A stretch of DNA of 5,265 nt. It comes from Geothrix sp. Lineage in GTDB: Bacteria > Acidobacteriota > Holophagae > Holophagales > Holophagaceae. Positions 1 to 5,124 of the stretch are shown piece after piece (the stretch's first letter is position 1; each line of letters opens with the position of its first letter). Below the pieces are notes generated by a model. That model was given only the letters and a program-made list of their open reading frames with translations, had not been told where the DNA came from and ran no database searches. The position numbers and the translations under genes were made by a program. The DNA lies in assembly GCA_023701165.1 (NCBI GenBank), contig JAMPXL010000110.1, forward strand, positions 1-5,265, written 5' to 3'.

Positions 1-1211
1 ACGGTGCCCGGCAGGTCGGCCCGCTCGCGCCGCTCGGTCAGGATCCGGCCGGTGGCCTCCTCCACCTCCAGATCGCCTTCGTACATCAGGGGGTCCGCGT
101 CCACGGGCTCGAACCGCAACGACCGGCGCCCCGGCCCCGCCGCCCCGCCATCCCGGTAGCGGTAGCGCTCGGTCATGCCCAGGGCCACAGGCAATGACAT
201 GGACTGGCGGCTTTCGATGAGGGGCAGCTGCACCTCGCCATCAAGCTTGGCGGTGACGCCGTTGAACCGCACGGCCTTCTGCAGCAGTTCCGGCCACTCA
301 CCAGCCTGCTCGAAGTAGCCGAAGCTGAAGCCCAGGTCGCCGCCCCGCCCCCGGGCCCCCTGGATGTGCAGATCCAGCTCCGCCCTGGCCTGGACGGTCC
401 GCGCCGCCGCCCGGGACCGCAGCTGGGCCGCCCGCACTTTGGCCAGGAGGGCACCCACGTCGTAGCTGTCGGCGGCGCTCACGGCCACCTCGGTGCGGTC
501 CTTGGGCAGGGGCGCCGGGGACCAGGCACCGCCCGCGAAGGTCCAGCGCTGGGCGGCCCCGGCCCGGTTCCGCAGGGTCAGGTCCCCCAGTCCCCCCTCC
601 ACCTCCGTGAATCCCGCCGGCAGGGTCTCGGCCAGCCGCGCGGCGGGGCCCTGGCCCGGCACCACCACCCGGCCCCCATCCCCCATGAGGACCGAGACCA
701 GGGCGCCGGGATCCGAGGGCAGCCAGAGGGTCCAGGGACGCCCCGGGAACGAATCCTGGGCCCGGGTCAGCTGGCCCCGCCAGGCCGCGGCATCCAGGTT
801 CAGGTCTGCGGGCACCAGGGCGCCCCCATCCACGGCGCCCCAGGCCGTTTCATCCAGGACCGGCGCGGCCTGGGGATCGAAGGCCACGTAGACCCGCTGG
901 GCGGGGGCCTGGGCCTTCAGCGCCTGGGCGGCCGCCAGCAGCAGCGGAACCCTCCCCTCGCCCGAAGGCAGGCGGAGCCGCACGGAGGGTGCGCCACCCA
1001 GGCCCGCCACCAGGGGGCTCCACCGCTGCCGGACCGCCTCCACCTGGGCGGCATCCCGGTTGTCCTTCGGCACCAGCAGGGCGCCGTCCACCGCCCGGAG
1101 GTCCAGGACCGCCGGTTCCGGAACACCGCTGCGCAGGGGGCCAGGGGCAGGAGCCTGGGCCGCGAGGGCGAGCGCCAGGACGGGCAGCACGAACAACGGA
1201 TGACGCGACAC
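1..1211 (-). CDS. Secreted protein of unknown function, C-terminus cut off by the window edge
   Basis: The frame is open from a GTG at 1211 to the left edge: 403 codons with no stop, using GC-rich third positions. An in-frame TAG lies nine codons upstream with no other start codon between, so GTG 1211 is the first possible start; GGAGG sits four bases before it. The protein begins MSRHPLFVLPVLALALAAQA, a short basic end, a hydrophobic core and an AQA-type site, so it is probably exported by Sec and cleaved near residue 20. Residues 25-240 are rich in Ala, Pro and Gly and match no family I recognise. Residues 245-403 contain an amphipathic stretch (LLAKVRAAQLRSRAAARTV) followed by beta-like segments ending in YRYRDGG, LRFEPVDADPLMYEGDLEVEE. 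That pattern is loosely like LolA/LppX-type periplasmic or outer-membrane lipid-binding folds, but this is a weak inference. It is transcribed divergently from the PilC/GspF gene. The coding call is firm; the function is unknown. Confidence 0.85.
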   Translation of the reverse strand, partial: MSRHPLFVLPVLALALAAQAPAPGPLRSGVPEPAVLDLRAVDGALLVPKDNRDAAQVEAVRQRWSPLVAGLGGAPSVRLRLPSGEGRVPLLLAAAQALKAQAPAQRVYVAFDPQAAPVLDETAWGAVDGGALVPADLNLDAAAWRGQLTRAQDSFPGRPWTLWLPSDPGALVSVLMGDGGRVVVPGQGPAARLAETLPAGFTEVEGGLGDLTLRNRAGAAQRWTFAGGAWSPAPLPKDRTEVAVSAADSYDVGALLAKVRAAQLRSRAAARTVQARAELDLHIQGARGRGGDLGFSFGYFEQAGEWPELLQKAVRFNGVTAKLDGEVQLPLIESRQSMSLPVALGMTERYRYRDGGAAGPGRRSLRFEPVDADPLMYEGDLEVEEATGRILTERRERADLPGT

Positions 1212-1315
1212 GAAGCCTCCGGGACTTCCCCGAGGCTAACCGGTCGAGGGGGGAGCCTCCAGACTCCAGCCTCCAGCCTCTCTTTATTCGTTATCCTCAA
1301 AGCTTCCAGGTGCCC
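1212..1315. promoter_or_regulatory. Divergent intergenic region with an SD-covering hairpin
   Basis: These 104 bases separate the secreted-protein gene (leftward) from the PilC/GspF gene (rightward). An inverted repeat spans 1215-1236: GCCTC and GAGGC as outer arms, one mismatch, then GGGA and TCCC around a tiny loop. On the leftward transcript the 3' arm contains the GGAGG ribosome binding site of the secreted-protein gene, so it could fold over that site. The only A+T-rich patch, about 1281-1303 (TCTTTATTCGTTATCC), is the likeliest place for promoter elements, but I cannot assign convincing -35 and -10 boxes on either strand. Confidence 0.4.
1256..1280. repeat. 7-bp tandem repeat, about 3.5 copies
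   Basis: The sequence reads CCTCCAG, ACTCCAG, CCTCCAG, CCTC in direct succession, with one substitution in the second unit. It lies between the two divergent start codons, upstream of the A+T-rich patch. A change in copy number would alter spacing in this region, but nothing in a single sequence shows that it varies. Confidence 0.6.
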
Positions 1316-2503
1316 ATGCGATTCACGGTCCGGCTCACCCATTCCAACGGCGAAGTCCTCACCCGGGACTTCGAGGCGGAGAACGCCGACACCCTGAGGG
1401 CCCGCGTGCTGGCCGAAGGCGGGTTCCCCCTGGAGATCACCCGCACGGACACGGCGTTCCGCAGCCGCGCGCAGCTGAAGGCCGAATCCCTGGTGCTCTT
1501 CAACCAGGAGCTGCTGGCCCTGCTGAAGGCCGGCATCCCCCTGCTCCAGTCCCTGGAGCTGCTCGTGGGCCACGGCAAGGACCCCCAGCTGCGCCGCAGC
1601 CTTGCCCAGGTGGTGGAGCTGGTGCGCGAGGGCATGTCCTTCTCGGACGCCCTGGAGCAGGCCGGGACCTTCCCGCCGGTCTACCGCAGCAACGTCGTGG
1701 CAGGGGAACGCAGCGGCACCATGCCGGAGGTGCTGGCCCGGTGGCTGTCCTTCCAGAAATTCGCCCAGCACAGCCGCCGCCGCATCACCGAGGCCCTCTT
1801 CTACCCCGCCTTCCTGGTGCTGGTGCTGATCCTCGCCCTGGGCGTGATCTTCAACGTGGTGCTGCCGCGCTTCGCGGAGTTCTACGCCGGCGGCGACATC
1901 GACATGCCCTTCTTCACCAAGCTCCTGCTGGGCATGGGCAAGGCCATCAGCTCCACCCTCTGGCTCCAGGGCGCGGCCATCATCGGCCTGGCCGTGTTCG
2001 CCCGCTGGATGGTGGCCTCCGAGGCCGGACGCAAGCTGGCGGAGCGCCTGCTGCTGATGCTGCCCAAGGTCGGCACGCTCTACCGCATGTACCACTCCAG
2101 CGTCTTCTCCCGGACCCTGGGCGTGCTGCTGTCCGGCGGCCTGCCCGTGGTGCAGGCCCTGGAGGTGGTGCAGCGCACCAGCCCCAGCGAGCGCATGAAG
2201 GCCGGTCTGCTCACCGTGACCGAGAAGGTGCGCGCGGGCAGCAGCCTGAACCTGGCCCTGGAGCAGGCCAAGCTGCTGGATCCCCTGGCCACCGAGATGG
2301 TCCGCGTGGGTGAGCAGAGCAGCGCCCTGCCCGAGATGCTCGACCATGTGGCCGACTTCTTCGATCAGGAAGTGGAGAAGGCCACCACCGCCGTCACCAG
2401 CCTCATCGGCCCCGTGCTCATCCTCTTCATGGGCGTGGTCGTCCTCGCCCTCCTGCTGGCCATCTACGTGCCCCTCTTCAACGCCAGCAGCGTGGTGCGA
2501 TGA
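1316..2503 (+). CDS. Type IV pilus / type II secretion inner-membrane platform protein (PilC/GspF family)
   Basis: This is a complete 395-residue protein, the usual length for the family. PilC/GspF forms the cytoplasmic-membrane platform that couples the assembly ATPase (PilB/GspE) to pilin or pseudopilin polymerisation. Residues 1-45 form the small N-terminal region typical of the family. Two T2SSF repeats follow: about 59-180, starting LVLFNQELLALLKAGIPLLQSLEL and containing GERSG at 130-134, and about 258-382, starting HSSVFSRTLGVLLSGGLPVVQAL and containing GEQSS at 332-336. Hydrophobic helices lie near 162-183, 212-232 and 363-388, giving the family's three-helix layout. The frame is open far upstream, but homology begins at MRFTVRL, so I chose ATG 1316; AGG five bases before it is a weak ribosome binding site, and an in-frame GTG at 1310 is an alternative. 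No ATPase, pilin or secretin gene is in the window, so pilus, secretion or competence use cannot be separated. Confidence 0.95.
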   Translation: MRFTVRLTHSNGEVLTRDFEAENADTLRARVLAEGGFPLEITRTDTAFRSRAQLKAESLVLFNQELLALLKAGIPLLQSLELLVGHGKDPQLRRSLAQVVELVREGMSFSDALEQAGTFPPVYRSNVVAGERSGTMPEVLARWLSFQKFAQHSRRRITEALFYPAFLVLVLILALGVIFNVVLPRFAEFYAGGDIDMPFFTKLLLGMGKAISSTLWLQGAAIIGLAVFARWMVASEAGRKLAERLLLMLPKVGTLYRMYHSSVFSRTLGVLLSGGLPVVQALEVVQRTSPSERMKAGLLTVTEKVRAGSSLNLALEQAKLLDPLATEMVRVGEQSSALPEMLDHVADFFDQEVEKATTAVTSLIGPVLILFMGVVVLALLLAIYVPLFNASSVVR

Positions 2504-2520
2504 GTGTCCTCCGGGGGTTC

Positions 2521-2546
2521 TCCCGGCGACGCATGCGTCGCCGGGA
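2521..2546. repeat. Perfect 26-bp palindrome in the convergent intergenic region
   Basis: TCCCGGCGACGCA is followed directly by its exact reverse complement, centred at 2533/2534, 17 bases after the PilC/GspF stop codon. A further 7-bp G+C stem, CCGGGGG at 2511-2517 with CCCCCGG at 2571-2577, encloses it, so either strand could form a branched structure. No T-run follows on either strand, so it is not a standard intrinsic terminator by itself. It could be a REP-like dispersed element, a protein-binding site, or an mRNA 3'-end stabilising stem. Confidence 0.7.
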
Positions 2547-2585
2547 TCCGATGGGCACGCTTCGCGAACACCCCCGGGCCCCCGC

Positions 2586-2620
2586 GCGGATCCTCGGCGG
2601 AGCCGGGGATCCGCTTTCTC
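2586..2620 (+). terminator. Probable intrinsic terminator of the PilC/GspF gene
   Basis: GCGGATCCTCGG and CCGGGGATCCGC pair into a 12-bp stem with one T-G wobble around a five-base loop (CGGAG), and the downstream strand continues TTTCTC. This is a strong G+C stem with a short, imperfect T-run, placed 82 bases after the stop codon at 2503 and just before the end of the opposing envC-like gene. The opposite strand has no T-run after the stem, so termination should favour rightward transcription. Confidence 0.6.
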
Positions 2621-2623
2621 ATC

Positions 2624-3763
2624 CTAGCGATACCGCTTCTTCAGCCACTTCTGAGGATCCTGGGGCTGGGCCTGGTGGCGGATCTCGAAGCCCAGGCGGG
2701 GGCCATCCACCGTGTCGCCCACGGCACCCACGGGCTCGCCGGCCTTGAGCACCTGGCCCTTGGCCACCTGGAGGCCCAGGAGGTGGGTGTAGAGGCTGAA
2801 CCACCCGGCGCCGTGGTCCAGGATCACCACGGGCCCGTAGCTCTGGTAGTAGTCCGCGAAGGCCACCTTGCCGTCGGCGACGGCGGCCACGGGGGCGCCG
2901 CCGGCGGCCGCGATGAGCAGGCCGCTCTGCACGGTCCTGGTGCGGAAGCGCGGATGCAGGTGCTCGCCGAAGCCCTGGGCCAGGGTGCCCTCCACGGGCT
3001 GGGGCAGGCCGCCCTGCAGGGAGGCGAAGCTCACGGCGGCCTCGAAGGCCTCGCCCTTGGGCTTGCCCAGCAGGCCCGCCAGCAGGCGCTCCAGCTGGAC
3101 CGCCTCCTCTGCCAGCTCGGACTGGGCCTGCTTCTGGGCGGTCTCGTCCTTCTGGAGCCCGTCGAGGAAGCCGTTGAGCTTTTCCTCCTGGAGCCGGAGC
3201 GCGGCCTGGAGCTGGGCGGCCTCCCGCTCTTCGGAAGCCAGGCGCGCCAGCACCTCCTTGAGGGCCTTCTCCTTGGCCGCCAGGTCCCCCTGGAGCCGGT
3301 GGATCTGGTCCAGGCGCTTGCGTTCCTGCAGGCGCGCCCAGGCCAGCATGCGGCCCCGCACGAGCCAGGCCTCCAGGTCCTTGAAAGTGGCGTACATGCC
3401 CAGGTCCCCCCAGGGCCCCAGGGCCTGCATCCAGCGCACCTGCTTGCGGAGCCCCCCCTGGAGCTTCAGCACCTCGCCCTGGATGCGCGCCTGCTCGCGG
3501 CTGATGACCTGGACCTCGCTCTGGGCCTGGTCCCGCCGCAGCCGGGCGCCTTCCACCTGGGCCTTGGCCCGGTCCCGTTGCAGTGAGATGCCCTGGATCT
3601 CCACCAGCACACCCTTGCGCCGCTTCTTCAGGGCCGCCAGCTGCTGGTCCACCTGCCCCAGCCGCCCCTGGATGGCTGCGAGCTTCTGGCGCAGCGCCGC
3701 CGGATCCTGGGCCGTCTGGCCCAGCAGGATCACCGGGAGGATGAAGCTCAGACCGCGGCGCAC
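2624..3763 (-). CDS. envC: EnvC-like murein hydrolase activator with degenerate LytM domain
   Basis: The protein is 379 residues from GTG 3763. Residues 1-18 (MRRGLSFILPVILLGQTA) look like a signal peptide, so it should be periplasmic. Long charged, heptad-like coiled coils span about 22-110 and 135-232. A LytM/M23 domain fills about 255-375, with ADGKV, HGAGWFSLYTHL and FEIRHQ motifs. In active M23 enzymes zinc is held by H-x3-D and by a HxH near the end. Here the first pair is replaced (Q279, with Leu at the Asp position) and the last motif reads PRLGFEI, so His is replaced by Arg356 and Gly358; only the central His317 and His327 remain. Loss of zinc ligands is the hallmark of E. coli EnvC, which activates AmiA/AmiB amidases for septum splitting under FtsEX. 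An activating rather than cutting role is therefore inferred. GTG 3784 is an alternative start overlapping the upstream gene by 17 bases; I prefer 3763, which gives a cleaner signal peptide and lies four bases past the upstream TAG. No ftsEX or amidase gene is in view. Confidence 0.9.
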   Translation of the reverse strand: MRRGLSFILPVILLGQTAQDPAALRQKLAAIQGRLGQVDQQLAALKKRRKGVLVEIQGISLQRDRAKAQVEGARLRRDQAQSEVQVISREQARIQGEVLKLQGGLRKQVRWMQALGPWGDLGMYATFKDLEAWLVRGRMLAWARLQERKRLDQIHRLQGDLAAKEKALKEVLARLASEEREAAQLQAALRLQEEKLNGFLDGLQKDETAQKQAQSELAEEAVQLERLLAGLLGKPKGEAFEAAVSFASLQGGLPQPVEGTLAQGFGEHLHPRFRTRTVQSGLLIAAAGGAPVAAVADGKVAFADYYQSYGPVVILDHGAGWFSLYTHLLGLQVAKGQVLKAGEPVGAVGDTVDGPRLGFEIRHQAQPQDPQKWLKKRYR

Positions 3764-3767
3764 CCGG

Positions 3768-4511
3768 CTATTTCCGTCCACCACCCGGCGGCAGCAGCAT
3801 GGCCAGGGCTCCCAGCAGCAGCGGGCCGCCGATGGACAGGGGCAGCGCCAGCGGCGAGAAGGGGTCCGAGGGCAGCTGGGCCATGGGCAGCAGGCGGACG
3901 ACGACCTCCAGCGCCTTCACCTGCCCGGCGCTCCAGCCCAGGTCCTGCCCGAAGTCCAGGAAGAAGCTCAGCCGTGGGCCCAGCTCGCGGAGCAGCAGGG
4001 TGATGAGCAGCGCCAGGCCCGCGCTGGATTTCAGCAGCCGTGACAGCAGCACGGCCCACAGCAGCATCTGGAGGCCCAGGAGCAGGCCATGCAGGTCCGC
4101 CCGCAGCAGTTCCGGCGGCCAGGCCTCTCCCAGCAGGCGCCAGCTCAGCACCCACACGGGGATCAGGGCCACCTGGGACAGGAACAGCCCGTGGACGAAG
4201 CCCAGGCCCGTGCCCGCGAAGAAGCCCTTGAGGCGCTCGCCGCGGGCCGCCGCGGCGGTCCACTGGCTCACGGGGACAAAGGCCCCCAGCAGCAGCACCA
4301 GGGACACCACCCAGTACATCACCCCCTGGATGCTGCCCAGCACATAGGCCCGCAGCGAATCCGCCCCCAGGGGCACCTGGGTGCCGAAGACCACCAGCTG
4401 CGAACCATCCGCCCCCTGCTCGCCCCGGACGCCCATGAGCACCAGCCCCGCGAGGAACAGGCAGAGCAGCGTCCAGCCGATGCGCAGCTTCGAACTACCG
4501 AAACGGTCCAT
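3768..4511 (-). CDS. Six-helix integral membrane protein, possibly an ABC-2-type permease
   Basis: This is a 247-residue hydrophobic protein starting at ATG 4511, with GGAG five bases upstream. I count membrane segments near 10-28, 58-80, 104-124, 140-160, 163-177 (short) and 220-241. Basic residues flank some of them (RGERLK at 90-95, RLLK at 158-161). A polar stretch at 29-57 separates helices 1 and 2, and another at 178-219 precedes the last helix. Six helices in about 250 residues fits ABC-2-type transport permeases, but I see no signature that proves it and no ATPase gene is adjacent. It lies between argR, 47 bases upstream, and the envC-like gene, which follows within a few bases, so translational coupling with envC is likely. 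A link to cell-envelope work is suggested by position only. The coding call is strong from length, topology and codon use; the function is unassigned. Confidence 0.85.
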   Translation of the reverse strand: MDRFGSSKLRIGWTLLCLFLAGLVLMGVRGEQGADGSQLVVFGTQVPLGADSLRAYVLGSIQGVMYWVVSLVLLLGAFVPVSQWTAAAARGERLKGFFAGTGLGFVHGLFLSQVALIPVWVLSWRLLGEAWPPELLRADLHGLLLGLQMLLWAVLLSRLLKSSAGLALLITLLLRELGPRLSFFLDFGQDLGWSAGQVKALEVVVRLLPMAQLPSDPFSPLALPLSIGGPLLLGALAMLLPPGGGRK

Positions 4512-4558
4512 GAGGGCTCCAGGCGATGACCAGGTTCCAGTCTACAGGCTGGCGCCCC

Positions 4559-4963
4559 CTACCGCCCCGCCACCGCCCGCAGCAGGTGCGCCTTCACGTC
4601 CGCCAGGCGCTCGGGCAGCACCGCCACGAAGACGGTGTCATCGCCCGCCAGGGTGCCCATCTGGCCGGGAACGGGGTCCGCGTCCACGCTGAGCCCCAGG
4701 GCCTGGGCGAAGCCCGGCGCAGTGCGGAGCACCAGCAGGTTGGGCGGAACTTCGGCGATGGACACGTCCGGCAGGATCTGGGCCGTGCCCTCCACCCGGC
4801 GGTAGCGGCCCTGGACCTTCTGCACCCCCAGGCGCTTCAGGCGGCGGGAGAGGGTGGACTGGGTGAGCTCGTGGCCTTCGGCCGACAGGCGATCCAGCAG
4901 ATCCGTCTGGTCGGCGATGGGATGGGACTCCAGCAACTGGAGGATGAGGGGATCCAAGTCCAT
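4559..4963 (-). CDS. argR: Arginine repressor ArgR
   Basis: ArgR binds ARG-box operators as an arginine-loaded hexamer and controls arginine synthesis and breakdown. The 134-residue protein has an N-terminal winged helix-turn-helix (about 1-60), with the recognition helix STLSRRLKRLGV at 36-47 matching the SKVSRMLTKFG region of E. coli ArgR. The C-terminal oligomerisation and arginine-binding domain carries APGFAQ at 82-87 and the diagnostic GTLAGDDT at 103-110, equivalent to GTIAGDDT, whose paired Asp residues contact arginine. It is slightly shorter than the usual 149-156 residues. The start is uncertain: ATG 4978 would add MQYPC, but neither ATG has a Shine-Dalgarno sequence. I chose ATG 4963 because family-like sequence begins there and the extra codons lie inside an operator-like palindrome. 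A leaderless message is possible. It is divergent from an argD-like gene, with shared control DNA between, and is followed on the same strand by the membrane protein and the envC-like gene. Confidence 0.95.
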   Translation of the reverse strand: MDLDPLILQLLESHPIADQTDLLDRLSAEGHELTQSTLSRRLKRLGVQKVQGRYRRVEGTAQILPDVSIAEVPPNLLVLRTAPGFAQALGLSVDADPVPGQMGTLAGDDTVFVAVLPERLADVKAHLLRAVAGR

Positions 4964-4987
4964 GCATGGATATTGCATTAATTTGCA
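4963..4987 (-). promoter_or_regulatory. Putative ARG boxes over the argR start (autoregulation)
   Basis: TGCA occurs at 4963, 4974 and 4984 (first base), 11 and 10 bp apart. Adjacent copies form imperfect palindromes: TGCATGGATATTGCA at 4963-4977 and TGCATTAATTTGCA at 4974-4987. They cover both candidate argR start codons, so bound ArgR would block transcription or translation initiation. A weak leftward promoter can be drawn on the minus strand: TTGTTG (4992-4997), a 17-base spacer and CAATAT (4969-4974). It would place transcription start close to ATG 4963, giving a leaderless message. The operator reading is inferred from the neighbouring array and the gene identity. Confidence 0.6.
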
Positions 4988-5059
4988 TGGATCAACAAGG
5001 CGTTTTCAAAAAAATGGCTATTTTGATGAAATTTAACTTGATGCGCGCTGTTCAAGCTG
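4988..5059. promoter_or_regulatory. A+T-rich core of the argR/argD divergent promoter region
   Basis: This stretch is far richer in A+T than the coding DNA around it. It contains an A-run (5008-5014), an AAAAT-GGCT-ATTTT inverted repeat at 5011-5024 with the same four-base spacer as the TGCAT palindromes, and two TTGATG copies at 5023 and 5038. TTGATG at 5038-5043 could be a -35 element for the rightward gene, paired with CATATT or TATTAT near 5062-5069, though the spacing is 18-20 bases and the match is weak. Promoters for both genes probably lie here and run into the flanking TGCA arrays. Confidence 0.45.
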
Positions 5060-5112
5060 TGCATATTATGCAATCGATTGCATGGATATGCATCACCATG
5101 CACGCATATGCA
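5060..5112. promoter_or_regulatory. Phased array of six TGCA half-sites: putative multi-box ArgR operator of argD
   Basis: TGCA begins at 5060, 5069, 5079, 5089, 5099 and 5109, about one DNA turn apart. Adjacent copies form palindromes: TGCATATTATGCA (5060-5072), the perfect 16-mer ATGCAATCGATTGCAT (5068-5083), TGCATGGATATGCA (5079-5092), TGCATCACCATGCA (5089-5102) and TGCACGCATATGCA (5099-5112). The repeated form TGCAT-N4-ATGCA resembles the E. coli ARG box TGAAT-N4-ATTCA. Taking every other palindrome gives three non-overlapping boxes with centres about 20 bp apart, close to the 21 bp of paired ARG boxes. A -10-like TATTAT (5064-5069) lies in the first box, and the array ends one base before the argD ribosome binding site, so binding should block the promoter and start region. 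Binding by ArgR is inferred, not shown. Confidence 0.75.
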
Positions 5113-5113
5113 C

Positions 5114-5117
5114 AGGA
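5114..5117 (+). promoter_or_regulatory. Ribosome binding site of the argD-like gene
   Basis: AGGA lies seven bases before ATG 5125, directly after the last TGCA of the operator array. It supports ATG 5125 as the start, in contrast to argR, which has no such site. Confidence 0.7.
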
Positions 5118-5124
5118 CTTCCGC

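Noticed and set aside
989..1315. Possible 109-residue N-terminal extension of the PilC/GspF protein
   Set aside because: The extra sequence is antisense to the secreted-protein gene, is Pro/Gly/Arg-rich and has no counterpart in the family; homology starts at ATG 1316.
366..1397. Plus-strand open frame across the secreted-protein gene and into the start of the PilC/GspF gene
   Set aside because: Its composition (Gly, Arg, Gln, Pro) is that of a shadow frame, and it would overlap two better supported genes.
917..2347. Long open frame on the minus strand opposite the PilC/GspF gene
   Set aside because: It is low-complexity (rich in Gln, Gly, His, Leu), lies antisense to a clear family member, and is what GC-rich third positions produce by chance.
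2504..3586. Long open frame on the plus strand opposite the envC-like gene
   Set aside because: It is antisense to a protein with signal peptide, coiled coil and LytM domain; its own translation has no family features.
4537..4552. Short inverted repeat (CCAGTC, loop TACA, GGCTGG) between argR and the membrane-protein gene
   Set aside because: The stem is only six pairs with one wobble, and no T-run follows on the minus strand, so it is not a convincing terminator.
5060..5112. CRISPR array or simple microsatellite as an explanation for the TGCA ladder
   Set aside because: The repeat is only four to five bases with varied spacers of about six bases, far too short for CRISPR, and intervening bases differ, unlike a microsatellite; operator half-sites explain it better.
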